DNA of 64,000 bases. It comes from Sinohyriopsis cumingii (lineage: Eukaryota; Mollusca; Bivalvia; Unionida; Unionidae). The DNA is taken from positions 162,167,130-162,231,129 of the forward strand of contig CM068824.1 in the NCBI GenBank assembly GCA_028554795.2, read 5' to 3'. This document shows positions 46,670-58,278 of this stretch, in pieces (within the stretch, counting starts at the first letter, position 1; each line of letters begins with the position of its first letter). Both the position numbers and the translations under genes were made by a program. The notes below the pieces were generated by a model. That model had not been told where the DNA came from. It made no database searches and worked only from the letters and a program-made list of their open reading frames with translations.

Positions 46670-47363
46670 ACTGACCTTGATTAGCTTACTCAATCGCCAT
46701 TGAGTCTGGACACTATCCATGTTCATCATCCTTGATGAAAAAGAGCTTCGGTGAGCCATATGGTGGCCCTGTTGTTGAAGCAATTCCAGAAACTGGATGT
46801 GGCTGTTGGGAATAGATTTGGTTTGGTGACCGGACATCGACGGTGTTCTGGTGATGTTACCACGTTTACGATGTGATGGAGATATTGTTACCGTGATGAT
46901 ATCTCAAACAAATATGACTGTTATAGCCTCAATTTAATGTGAGATTGTAAAGTACTGGCAAATAACTAATATCCTTTCAGAGACTCATCAGACATTGTAG
47001 TAAATCTTTTGGATTTACATTACGTTCCTATGCCTATGATTTTCTTTTTATATATCTTAGAATAAATTATAGCGGCGATTTTATTAATAATTACACGATA
47101 AGCAATAATTTTCGATCTAAATCGGACAATGATGAAAATGTTGTTTTGATTACTTGGAATACATCTTTAAATCTTTAGTTTATTTTTAACCCATTCGAAG
47201 AAACCAATAAAAATGTGAAATAGAAATACCTTTTCTTTTCGTCAATTCTTTTATTTGTTATAAAATGGCCTTTCTTATGTAATTCATTGCCTAATATGAC
47301 AAGGAGCCACACAGATTCAAATGCATCCAGCGCTTCACTGCATAATACGTTACGTTCAAATTA
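46670..47363 (+). other. 3' UTR and flank of copy 1
   Basis: About 500 bp after the stop align with the same region of copies 2-5 (for example GAGCAATTCCAGAAACTGGA-type and CGGACATCGACGGTGTTCTG). A polyadenylation signal, AATAAA, is at 47206-47211, 537 bp after the stop. Equivalent signals in copies 2-4 sit 540-543 bp after their stops. Confidence 0.8.
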
Positions 47364-47588
47364 GGAGCCCCGAGTGGCCGAGTAGTCTAAAGCGCTCTCC
47401 TTTGAGGTTCACTGCCATCTCAACTCTGCGTGGGTTCGAGTCTCGGATTCGGCCAATATGCGAATGTGAGAAAGCTTGCCAGTAGCTTCTCGTTGGTCGA
47501 TGGTTCTTTCCGGGGTTTTCCAGGGTTCTTTCTCCATATAGCCTATCGTGTGCTGCAAAATGGCGTTAAACCCTACAACAACAACAAC
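47364..47588 (+). mobile_element. tRNA-Leu-derived SINE inserted in the copy 1 flank
   Basis: A plus-strand SINE with head, B box (GGGTTCGAGTC), a slightly shortened body and CAA tail. The target-site duplication is 13 bp with one mismatch (TACGTTCAAATTA at 47351-47363, TACGATCAAATTA at 47589-47601). Copies 2, 3 and 4 of the array keep the empty site (near 51289, 54606 and 58136), which confirms the ends. Confidence 0.95.
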
Positions 47589-47888
47589 TACGATCAAATT
47601 ACATTTTAGAAAACCTTCTAAATCACATAGACCGATTCGATAACAACTCTCTGTATCTTGCTCTACGTTTCTCTCTCCCTCTGTTATCTCACTCATGCAT
47701 ACAAAAGTACCCACTTCACAATCATGTAGGAATCTCAACACAATATCCCCTGCTTTCTCTCTTCACAGCTCCAACTCTTTCGGCAAAGTCGAAACACGAT
47801 GGTGGACAGAAATGCACACATACATACCCTACGCACGCACACGCACTTTATACCAACCTCACTTTCTGCCTACCGATCTAAGTACCTA

Positions 47889-47970
47889 CCTGCATACATA
47901 CATACATACATACATACATACATACATACATACATACATACATACATACATACATGCATGCATGCATGCA

Positions 47971-48004
<34 letters not shown>

Positions 48005-48177
48005 CATACATATATACATAGATACATACATCATACATACATACATACATACATACATACATGCATGCATGCATGCATACATACATACATACATACATAC
48101 ATGCATACATTCATGCATACATACATACATACATACATACATACATGCATGCATGCATACATACATACATACATACA

Positions 48178-48207
<30 letters not shown>
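47889..48207. repeat. (CATA)n / (CATG)n microsatellite
   Basis: About 320 bp of tetranucleotide repeat with three similar internal blocks of CATG variants, suggesting block duplication within the tract. All long frames across it are artefacts. Confidence 0.97.
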
Positions 48208-48208
<1 letters not shown>

Positions 48209-48341
48209 CCACTTTCGTGTGCATATGACTATCCGCATCCATTCTTTCCCTGGTACCATTTTTTTGTACCTGCTAAATGATTAAACATTATGAACGTATG
48301 GGTCGCTCTCGCAAGAAAATAAAAGAAACAAAATTTGTATA

Positions 48342-48631
<290 letters not shown>

Positions 48632-48779
48632 TAATTCCAAAAATACTCCAAACAGTACGCAAAGTGCTATAACTAGATTCTACAGGAGAATGCTTGATAA
48701 TACACTGTACTAACATAATTTTTGTAAATGGTATTAAATAGCATTATTATACAAGCTAAACAAAATTTGATTCGTATTT

Positions 48780-49010
48780 AACGGTGATTCGAACACGGGT
48801 CTTAGAAATCTGAAATGACTGTGTACAGATGAGAAAAAATTACTAGTTCGACATGCGGATGTGTCTGCTACGCACGGAGACCTATACCACTGACTCAGTG
48901 ATATCATATTTGGGTGATGTGTGCATAGTCGAGATGATATAGGGATTGCTGCTTTCAGACAATTCGATGGGTGCCGTTTACCCACGGACCCCAGGATCGA
49001 ATTTATGTAC
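48780..49010. other. tRNA-like head-to-head cassette, spacer 1
   Basis: On the minus strand a B-box-like element sits at 48785-48803 (GATTCGAACACGGGTC on plus). On the plus strand GATGATATAGGGATTGCTGC is followed by GGATCGAATTTATG. Both halves recur in every spacer with better consensus, so this copy is decayed. Confidence 0.5.
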
Positions 49011-49609
49011 ATCTAATTTGCATAGACAGCTTCTGTGATAATAAAGTTCTCTCTTTCTCTCTGTCTTTCACCCAGGCGCACATATTTTACCATCAAGAAG
49101 AAATCTCATCCCTAATGTCCGCTGCTTTCTGTCTTCACGCTTAATCTACTTCACCTTTTCTGCAAAGCGAAAGCAAAGTTTTGTTCAAAAATACACATAC
49201 ATACACATAATTTGCAAACTCAGCTACTGATAACAATGGGCATTTCTCCTTCATCTTAACGCGTTTTTAGTATTTGGTAATTTGTTTTCAATAGAATTAT
49301 GAAGGAAAAAATGCCTTTATTTTTAACATGATTTTTCAAATTTTCTTTATTTAATACAAGAGTATGAAACATGTATCTTGCACACAAAAAATAGTCGATT
49401 CAGTTTCCATGGAAATAAAGAGCAATTAGAATTCCCAAGAATTACTTATAAAACACACCCAAGAAAAACTCCACAATATGTCCTTACTTGCTAAAATAAA
49501 CTTTACACTTTGCGCGTCCTAAGTTTGTTTTGTATATTTAATAAAACATGTCAAACAAAACCTTTACAAAAAAAATGCAATGTTCTCCTAGCACTCTGAA
49601 AATAATACC

Positions 49610-49716
49610 TCACAAGGAGACTTATATTTCACAGCGGTGGCCCTCCACTACGATATACTTAGTTACACGCTCGCAGTTTTCTTGGACGAAATTCAACAAC
49701 CTATGGAGTATAAATA
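49610..49716 (+). promoter_or_regulatory. Promoter of Rho-like copy 2
   Basis: TATAAATA at 49709-49716 lies 102 bp before the ATG. Upstream is a block shared with copies 3-5: CACAGCGGTGGCCCTCCACT, TTAGTTACACGCTCGCAGTT and GGACGAAATTCAACAACCTA. Confidence 0.8.
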
Positions 49717-49810
49717 CAGGCACAACATGTAAGGGAAATCAGTCATTTCTCGACCACTAGCCGAACGACACTTCAGTACTAGGAACGTTGAAGCCTACCT
49801 ATCTGTAACA

Positions 49811-50603
49811 ATGGTTGTCAAAGTTGAGGAGAAGAAAAGTGTGCAGTGCACATTGGTTGGTGATGCCATGATTGGCAAAAGCACTATGGCCCAGTCCTTC
49901 ATGGACGAACAGCACCCACAGGGATATGTAGCCACAGTCTTCGATAGCTATGCAGGTAATTATCTTTTACTTTATTTCCAAGTCTAAAGAGTTAAACAAA
50001 TATACAGAAATGAAATCCGTCTTCATCTTTTACTTATTCTGGAGGAGGTTCACTTTCGAAAATATACAATAAATCTTTCTAGTAAAAAGTTATTTCAGTC
50101 TTTTAAATTGATTTTGATTCATCAACAAAAACTTATGCCATTTTGTCTTTGTCATTTCAGGAGCCCACGAATTGGCTGGAGACAAGTTTGGCATTACCAT
50201 CATGGACTCTGCTGGTCAACATGATTATGAAAATATGCGAGCCGGAACATACAAAGAAAGCGAGGTCCTTGTTCTTTGCTACTCCTGCGTCGACCGGAAT
50301 TCGTTTGACAGCATCCAAGATTTCTGGGTGCCCGAGATGAAGCATTACATGAGAAAAAGAAAACCTGTCATCCTTGTGGCAACTCAAACCGACCTGAGAG
50401 AGAATGACAAAAATATCTCTGATGCTTGTGTCAGCGACGAAGAGGGCGTTACCCTTGCCCATCAAATTGGCGCTGAGAGCTTCCTAGAGTGTACCTCCAT
50501 GGATTCCAAAACAGTTACAGATGTTTTTGAGACTGTGATAACATCTGCTCTTAGATATCGCAAGAAGAAGAGCAACATTGTTCAAAGGATCTTTGGAAAA
50601 TGA
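49811..50603 (+). CDS. Rho-family-like small GTPase, array copy 2
   Basis: Exons 49811-49955 and 50161-50603 are joined across a 205-bp phase-1 intron and encode 195 residues. Exon 1 encodes the same 48 residues as copy 1 despite synonymous changes. All family features hold: Ala at the Gly12 site, TQTD, short Rho insert (DKNISDACVSDEEG), no CAAX. Private residues are Asp131 and Asn133 in NDKNIS. It shares RKKKSN near the C-terminus with copy 1, whereas copies 3-5 have RKRKGN. The TATA box and AATAAA (51143-51148) are in place, so it looks like a complete gene. Confidence 0.93.
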
Positions 50604-51170
50604 ACTGACCTTGATTAGCTGACTCAATCGCCATTGAGTCTGGACACTATCCATGTTCATCATCATTGATGAAAAAGAGCTTCGGTGAGCCTTATGGTGG
50701 TCCTGTTGTTGGAGCAATTCCAGAAACTGGATGTGGCTGTTGGGAATAGATTTGGTTTGGTGACCGGACATCGACGGTGTACTGGTGATGTTGCCACGTT
50801 TACGATGTGGCGGAGATATTGTTACCGTGATGATATCTCAAACAAATATGACTGTTATAGCCTCAATTTAATGTGAGATTGTAAAGTACTGGCAAATAAC
50901 TAATATACTGTCAGAGACTCGTCAGACATTGTAGTAAATCTTTTGGATTTATATTTCGTGCCTATGCATATGATTTCCTTTTTATATATGTTAGAATACA
51001 TTATAGCAGCGATTTTACTAATAATTGAATGATAAGCAATAATTTCCGATCTAAATCGGACAATGATGAAAATGTTGTCCTTTAATTGTCTTTGTGTAGT
51101 TCTTGGCCTCCTTGGTTTATCTTTATTCGATTTGTAGGACAAAATAAAAATGTGAAATATAAATACCTTT
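50604..51170 (+). other. 3' UTR and polyadenylation signal of copy 2
   Basis: Aligned to the other copies along its length. AATAAA at 51143-51148 is 540 bp after the stop. The 63-codon open frame shared here by several copies is a by-product of recent duplication. Confidence 0.8.
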
Positions 51171-51174
51171 GCGT

Positions 51175-52880
51175 TTCGCCGATTCTTTTATTGGTTACAA
51201 AATTGTCTTTGTTAAGTAATTGTCTACATTGAGAATCAAACATATGGAAATAAATGCATACAGTTCTTTACAGCATAATCCGTTGCGTTCAAATTGCTTT
51301 CAATGACAGCTAATTCGCTTTGACTGCTTCCGTGATAGTGCCGTTTCTAGCTCTATCTACCATATCGCTCTCCCTCTCTATCACACACACACACACACAG
51401 ACACAAACACAGACACACACACAAAACACAGAGAGAGAGAGAAATAAAACACAGACATCATAATCATGCAGATATTTCAACACAATATTCCTTTCTTTCT
51501 GTCTGCCTTCATGTTTAAACCGACCCAACTCTTTCGGCCAAGTGGAAACACGATGGAAGACAGAAATACACACATAGATAGACCCATGCACACGCATCTA
51601 CCTACCAACCTCTTTGCTTACTTACATACGTATCACCTACCTATCTACGTACCTACATACATACGTACCTACCTACGTACATACATACATACATACGCAC
51701 GCACGCACGTACGTACGTATGCACTTGCATGCATGCATGCATACATACATACATACATACATACATACCCGCTTTCGTGTGCATATTACTATTCGCATCC
51801 ATTCATTTTCTAGTGTCTTTTCTCCATTGCCGATTCATCATACAGTAAAAACGTATGAGCCGCTTTCGAATGAAAATAAAAGAAACAAAATTTCATTCCT
51901 GGTTAGGAAAAGTAAACAGAATAATATTATGTATTCATTCTGGGCACATTCGTCCAAACACTCTCCATTATATGCACAGGATTACAAATATACACAAAAC
52001 TGAAAGGAAAGGGCTATATATGGATTCTATAGGAGAATGATTGACAATACTAACATAATTAATATAAATACCAATTAATTCAATTATCATACAACTTAGA
52101 GAATTTGAATTCTTACTCTATCGAGATTCGATCCCGGGTCTTTGGAATCCGGAATGACTGTGTACAGATGAGCATTAATTGCTAGGTCAAAATGTGATTG
52201 TTTCTGCTACGCATGAACGCATATAACTCCGACAATGTGACATCATATTTTGGTGATGTGGGCATGATCGAGATGGTATAGGGGTTGCTTCTTGCAGACA
52301 CGGCGATGGTTGCCGTTTGCCCAAGGACCCCGGGTTTGAATCTCTGTAGAATACGACTGAAAATTTTCTAAACTGTAGTATGATAATATAAATATTCTTT
52401 TAATATCGTTTTGTCTAGAATCACGTATTTTGCCAATATCTTTTTGCTATCTCAACAACTGATAAAAACAAATGCTTCTACTTCATCCTAATGCGTTCTT
52501 AGTACTTGCGAATTTATTTCTTCGATAGAGTTATGAACGGAACGAAATTATTTTATTTTTCAAAAAACGATTTTTCATAATTTCTTTATATCTATAACGG
52601 TCTTGCTACAAAGTAAGATTACTAAAGTCTAGAGTAGGAAACTTTCATCTTGTATTCAATTAAACATTCGTTACAGTTTCTATTAGCCGAGAGATAATAG
52701 ATTTTAAAATATAATTTGTGCTATACACCGTAAACGTTGCTTTGAAAGTCAAGAGCATCAGCCTTTATGAAACACACCAAATAAATATTCCACAATATGT
52801 CATTACTTCCTAAAATAAACTTTGCCATTTGCGTTTCCTAAGTTTATTTTGTATATTTAATAAAACATGTCAAACAAAAC
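51175..52880. other. Array spacer 2 (copy 2 to copy 3)
   Basis: Contains a CA tract (51382-51425), a degenerate (CATA/CGTA)n tract (51615-51768), the landmark CGCTTTCGTGTGCATATTAC, a shared 80-codon non-coding block ending near 52003, and the tRNA-like cassette at 52118-52350. No further gene is seen. Confidence 0.8.
52118..52350. other. tRNA-like head-to-head cassette, spacer 2
   Basis: GAGATTCGATCCCGGGTC (a B box when read on minus) faces, about 200 bp on, a plus-strand tRNA-like head: GAGATGGTATAGGGGTTGCT, then CCCGGGTTTGAATCTCTG. This could be a SINE pair inserted before the array amplified. Confidence 0.5.
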
Positions 52881-52930
52881 CTTTACAAAGAAATGCAATG
52901 TTCTCCTAGCATTCTGAAAATAATACCACA

Positions 52931-53034
52931 CCAGGAGACCTATATTTCACAGCGGTGGCCCTCCACTACGATATATTTAGTTACACGCTCGCAATTTTCT
53001 TGGACGAAATTCAACAACCTATGGAGTATAAATA
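52931..53034 (+). promoter_or_regulatory. Promoter of Rho-like copy 3
   Basis: TATAAATA at 53027-53034 lies 102 bp before the ATG, preceded by the shared block from CACAGCGGTGGCCCTCCACT onward. Confidence 0.8.
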
Positions 53035-53128
53035 CAGGCACAACATGTAGGGGAAAACAGTCATTTCTCGACTACTAGCCGAACGACACTTCAGTACTAA
53101 GAACGTTGAAGCCTACCTATCTGTAACA

Positions 53129-53922
53129 ATGGTTGTCAAAGTTGAGGAGAAGAAAAGTGTGCAGTGCACATTGGTTGGTGATGCCATGATTGGCAAAAGC
53201 ACTATGGCCCAGTCCTTCATGGACGAACAGCACCCACAGGGATATGTAGCCACAGTCTTCGATAGCTATGCAGGTAATTATCTTTTAGCTTTATTTCCAA
53301 GTCTAAAGAGTTAAACAAATATACAGAAATGAAATCTGTCTTCATCTATTACTTATTCTGGAGGAAGTTCACTTTCGAAAATACACAATAAATCTTTCTA
53401 GTTAAAAGTTATTTCAGTCTTTTAAATTGATTTTGATTCATCAACAAAAACTTATGCCATTTTGTCTTTATCATTTCAGGAGCCCACGAATTGGCTGGAG
53501 ACAAGTTTGGCATTACCATCATGGACTCTGCTGGTCAACATGATTATGAAAATATGCGAGCCGGAACATACAAAGAAAGCGAGGTCCTTGTTCTTTGCTA
53601 CTCCTGCGTCGACCGGAATTCGTTTGACAGCATCCAAGATTTCTGGGTGCCCGAGATGAAGCATTACATGAGAAAAAGAAAACCAGTCATCCTTGTGGCA
53701 ACTCAAACCGACCTGAGAGAGAATAGCAAAAAGATCTCTGATGCTTGTGTCAGCAACGAAGAGGGCGTTACCCTTGCCCATCAAATTGGTGCTGAGAGCT
53801 TCCTAGAGTGTACCTCCATGGATTCCAAAACAGTTACAAATGTGTTTGAGACTGTGATAACATCTGCTCTTAGATATCGCAAGAGGAAGGGCAACATTGT
53901 TCAAAGGATCTTTGGAAAATGA
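53129..53922 (+). CDS. Rho-family-like small GTPase, array copy 3
   Basis: Exons 53129-53273 and 53480-53922, with a 206-bp phase-1 intron, encode 195 residues. The exon 1 product is identical to those of copies 1, 2 and 4. The variable insert reads NSKKISDACVSNEEG. Asn in KTVTN (Asp elsewhere) is private to it, and the basic C-terminus has the RKRKGN form shared with copies 4 and 5. The promoter, splice sites and polyadenylation signal (54465-54470) are intact. Confidence 0.93.
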
Positions 53923-54490
53923 ACTGACCTTGATTAACTGACTCAATCGCCATTGAGTTTGGACTATATCCATTTTCATCATCATTGATGAAAAAGAGCC
54001 TCGGTGAGCCATATGGTGGCCCTGTTGTTGGAGCAATTCCAGAAACTGGATGTGGCTGTTGGGAATAGATTTGTTTTGGTGACCGGACATCGACGGTGTT
54101 CTGGTGATGTTGCCACGTTTACGATGTGGCGGAGATATTGTTACCGTGATGATATCTCAAACAAATATGACTGTTATAGTCTCAATTTAATGTGAGATTA
54201 TAAAGCACTGGCAAAGAAAACTAATATACTGTCAGAGACTCGTCAGACATTGTAGTAAATCTTTTGGATTTACATTACGTGCCTATGCCTATGATTTTCT
54301 TTTCATATATGTTAGAATACATTATAGCAGCAATTTTACTAATAATTGAATGATAAGCAACAATGTTCGATTTAAATCGGACAATGATGAAAATGTTGTT
54401 CCTTTCATTGTCTTTGTGTAGTTCTTGGCCTCCTTGGTTTATCTTTAATCGATTAGTAGGACAAAATAAAAATGTGAAATAGAAATACCT
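53923..54490 (+). other. 3' UTR and polyadenylation signal of copy 3
   Basis: Closely similar to the copy 4 region. AATAAA at 54465-54470 is 543 bp after the stop. Confidence 0.8.
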
Positions 54491-54735
54491 TTGCGTTTCG
54501 TCGATTCTCTTATTGGTTACAAAATTGCCTTTCTTATTTAATTGCCTACATTGAGAAGCAAACATGTGGAAATAAATGCATACAGTTCTTTACAGCATAT
54601 TACGTTACGCTCAAATTGCTTTCAATAACAGCTAATTCGTTTTGACAGCTTCCGTGATAGTACCGTTTCATGCTGTATCTGCCATATCGCTCTCCCTCTC
54701 TATCACACACACACACACACACAGGGACACACACA

Positions 54736-54775
<40 letters not shown>

Positions 54776-55010
54776 GACAGAGAAATAAAACACAGACATC
54801 ATAATCATGTAGAAATTTAAACAAAATATTCCTTTCTTTCTGTCTGTCTTCATGTTTAAACCGCCCCAACTCTTTCGGCAAAGTGGAAAGACGATGGAAG
54901 ACAGAAGTGCACACCTACGTGCACGCATGCATCCGCACCTACCTACCAACCTCTTTGCTTACGTACATATGTATCACCTGCCTACATACATACATACATA
55001 CATGCATACA

Positions 55011-55264
55011 TGTTGTTGTTGTTGTTGTGGAGTTTAACGCCATTTTTCAGCACACGATGGGCTATACATGGCGGCCAGTATTAACGGTAGAGGAAGAACC
55101 CGGGAAAACCCCGGAAAGAACCACCGACCCACGAGAAGCTACTGGCAAGCTTTCTCACATACCAACATTGGCTGAATCCGAGACTCGAACCGGCGTAGAC
55201 AGAGGTGAGATGGCAGTGATCCGTAACGGAGAGCGCTTTAGACCACTCGGCCACTCGGGGCCCC
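55011..55264 (-). mobile_element. tRNA-Leu-derived SINE in array spacer 3
   Basis: A full-length minus-strand copy close to the one at 36719-36971. It sits inside the CATA tract, so the target-site duplication is ambiguous (CATAC-type on both sides). The matching places in spacers 2 and 4 are empty, so it inserted after copy 3's spacer separated from theirs. Confidence 0.95.
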
Positions 55265-55647
55265 ACATACCTACCTACCTACCTACATACATAAATGCCC
55301 GCTTTCGTGTGCATATGACTATTCGCATCCATTCATTTTCTATTGTCTTTTTTCCATTGCTGATTCATTATACAGTAAAAACGTATGAATCGCTTTCGAA
55401 TGAAAATAAAAGAAACAAAATTTCATTCCTGGTTGAGAAAAGTAAACAAAATAATATTATCTATTCATTCTGCGCTGACTCATCCAAACGCTGTCCATTA
55501 TATGCACAGGATTACAAATATACACAAAACTGAACGGAAAGGGTAATATATGGATTCTACAGGAGAATGATTGATAATATTAACATAATCATTATAAATA
55601 CCTATTAATAGAATTATCATACAACTTAGAGAATTTGAATTCCTACT

Positions 55648-55880
55648 CTATCGAGATTCCATCCCGGGTCTTATGAATCCGGAATGACTGTGTACAGATG
55701 ATAATTAGTTAATAGGTCAACATGTGATTGTGTCTGCTATGCGTGAATGTATATAATTCTGACACTTTGACATCATATTTTAGTGATGTGGGCATGATCG
55801 AGATGGCACAGGGGTTTCTTCTTACAGACACGACGATGGTTGCCATTTACCCACGGACCCCCGGTTCCAATCTCTGTACA
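55648..55880. other. tRNA-like head-to-head cassette, spacer 3
   Basis: This has the same layout as at 52118-52350. The minus-strand B box has lost its match (GATTCCATCCCGGGTC on plus), and the plus-strand head ends in GGTTCCAATCTCTG. Confidence 0.5.
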
Positions 55881-56460
55881 GTACGATTGAAAATTCTCTA
55901 AACTGTAGTATATATATATATATAATCTTTTAATATCGTTTGGTCTAGAATCATGTATTTTGCCAATATATATTTGCTATCTCAGCGACTGATAAAAGCA
56001 AATGTTTCTAATTCATCTTAATACGTTCTTAGTACTTGCAAATTTGTTTCTTCAACAGAGTTATGACGGGAACGAAATTATTTTATTTTTCAAAAAACGA
56101 TTTTTCATAATTTCTTTATATCTATAACGGTATTGCTACAAAGTAAGATTACTACAGTCTAGAGTAGGAAACTTTCATCTTGTATTCAACTAAACAGTCG
56201 TTACAGCTTCTATTCGCCGAGAGATAATAGATTTTGAAATTTAATTTGTGCTATATACCGTAAACGCTGTTTTGTAAGTCAAGAACATCAGCCTTTATGA
56301 AGCACACCAAATAAACATTCCACAATATGTCATTACTTCCTAAAATAAACTTTGCCATTTGCGCGTCCTAAGTTTGTTTTGTATATTTAATTAAACATGT
56401 CAAGCAAAACCTTTACAAAGAAATGCAATGTTCTCCAAGCACTCTGAAAATAATACCTCA

Positions 56461-56564
56461 CCAGGAGACCTATATTTCACAGCGGTGGCCCTCCACTACG
56501 ATATATTTAGTCACACGCTCGCAGTTTTCTTGGACGAAATTCAACAACCTAAGGAGTATAAATA
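56461..56564 (+). promoter_or_regulatory. Promoter of Rho-like copy 4
   Basis: TATAAATA at 56557-56564 lies 103 bp before the ATG. The shared upstream block is nearly identical to that of copy 3. Confidence 0.8.
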
Positions 56565-56659
56565 CAGGCACAACATGTATGGGGAAATCAGTCATTTATC
56601 GACTACTAGCCGAACGACACTTCAGTACTAAGAACGTTTAAGCCTACCTGTCTGCAATA

Positions 56660-57452
56660 ATGGTTGTCAAAGTTGAGGAGAAGAAAAGTGTGCAGTGCAC
56701 ATTGGTTGGTGATGCCATGATTGGCAAAAGCACTATGGCCCAGTCCTTCATGGACGAACAGCACCCACAGGGATATGTAGCCACAGTCTTCGATAGCTAT
56801 GCAGGTAATTATCTTTTTGCTTTACTTGCATGTCTAAAGAGTTAAACAAATATATAGAAATAAATCTGTCTTCATCTTTTACTTATTCTGGAGGAAGTTC
56901 ACTTTCAAAAATACACAATAAATCTTTCTAGTTAAAAGTTATTTCAGTCTTTTAAATTGATTTTGATTCATCAACAAAATCTTATGCCATTTTGTCTTTG
57001 TCATTTCAGGAGCCCACGAATTGGCTGGAGACAAGTTTGGCATTACCATCATGGACTCTGCTGGTCAACATGATTATGAAAATATGCGAGCCGGAACATA
57101 CAAAGAAAGCGAGGTCCTTGTTCTTTGCTACTCCTGCGTCGACCGGAATTCGTTTGACAGCATCCAAGATTTCTGGGTGCCCGAGATGAAGCATTACATG
57201 AGAAAAAGAAAACCAGTCATCCTTGTGGCAACTCAAACCGACCTGAGAGAGAATAGCAAAAAGATCTCTGATGTTTGTGTCAGCGACGAAGAGGGCGTTA
57301 CCCTTGCTCATCAAATTGGTGCTGAGAGCTTCCTAGAGTGTACCTCCATGGATTCCAAAACAGTTACAGATGTGTTTGAGACTGTGATAACATCTGCTCT
57401 TAGATATCGCAAGAGGAAGGGCAACATTGTTCAAAGGATCTTTGGAAAATGA
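56660..57452 (+). CDS. Rho-family-like small GTPase, array copy 4
   Basis: Exons 56660-56804 and 57010-57452, with a 205-bp phase-1 intron, encode 195 residues. The insert reads NSKKISDVCVSDEEG, mixing residues seen in copies 1, 2 and 3, and the C-terminus has RKRKGN. Every GTP-binding motif matches the array consensus, including Ala at the Gly12 site and TQTD. The promoter and polyadenylation signal (57993-57998) are intact. Confidence 0.93.
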
Positions 57453-58015
57453 ACTGACCTTGATTAACTGACTCAATCGCCATTGAGTCTGGACACTATC
57501 CATGTTCATCATCATTGATGAAAAAGAGCTTCGGTGAGCCATATGGTGGTCCTGTTGTTGGAGCAATTCCAGAAACTGGATGTGGCTGTTGGGAATAGAT
57601 TTGTTTTGGTGACCGGACATCAACGGTGTTCTGGTGATGTTGCCACGTTTACGATGTGATGGAGATATTGTTACCGTGATGATATCTCAAACAAATATGA
57701 CTGTTATAGTCTCAATTTAATGTGAGATTATAAAGTACGGGCAAATAAACTAATATACTGTCAGAGACTCGTCAGACATTGTAGTAAATCTTTTGAATTT
57801 ACATTTCGTACATATGCATATGATTTCCTTTTTATATATGTTAGAATACATTATAGCAGCGATTTTACTAATAATTGAATGATAAGCAATAATTTTCTAT
57901 CTAAATCGGACAATGATGAAAATGTTGTCTTTTGATTGTTTTTGTGTAGTTCTTGGTCTCATTGGTTTATCTTTAACCTATTAGTAGGACAAAATAAAAA
58001 TGTGAAATAGAAATA
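57453..58015 (+). other. 3' UTR and polyadenylation signal of copy 4
   Basis: AATAAA at 57993-57998 is 541 bp after the stop. The sequence is close to copy 3. Confidence 0.8.
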
Positions 58016-58019
58016 CCTT

Positions 58020-58243
58020 TGCGTTTCGTCGATTCTCTTATTGGTTACAAAATTGCCTTTCTTATTTAATTGCCTACATTGAGAAGCAAACATGTGGAAA
58101 TAAATGCATACAGTTCTTTACAGCATATTACGTTACGCTCAAATTGCTTTCAATAACAGCTAATTCGTTTTGACAGCTTCCGTGATAGTACCGTTTCATG
58201 CTGTATCTGCCATATCGCTCTCCCTCTCTATCACACACACACA

Positions 58244-58278
<35 letters not shown>

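Larger units (their letters stand above)
54495..56420. other. Array spacer 3 (copy 3 to copy 4)
   Basis: Contains a CA tract (54704-54772), a short CATA tract split by the SINE at 55011-55264, the shared landmark GCTTTCGTGTGCATATGACT (55301), the tRNA-like cassette and AT-rich sequence up to the next promoter. Confidence 0.8.

Noticed and set aside
47889-48207. Possible CRISPR-like array of regular short repeats
   Set aside because: It is a continuous tetranucleotide repeat with no unique spacers, in a eukaryotic genome.
47799-48284. Long Tyr/Ile/His/Thr and Cys/Met/Tyr/Val frames
   Set aside because: Low-complexity translation of the CATA tetranucleotide tract.
54883-55533. 216-codon frame in spacer 3
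   Set aside because: It is stitched from microsatellite, SINE and spacer sequence. The extra length compared with spacers 2 and 4 comes from the SINE insertion.
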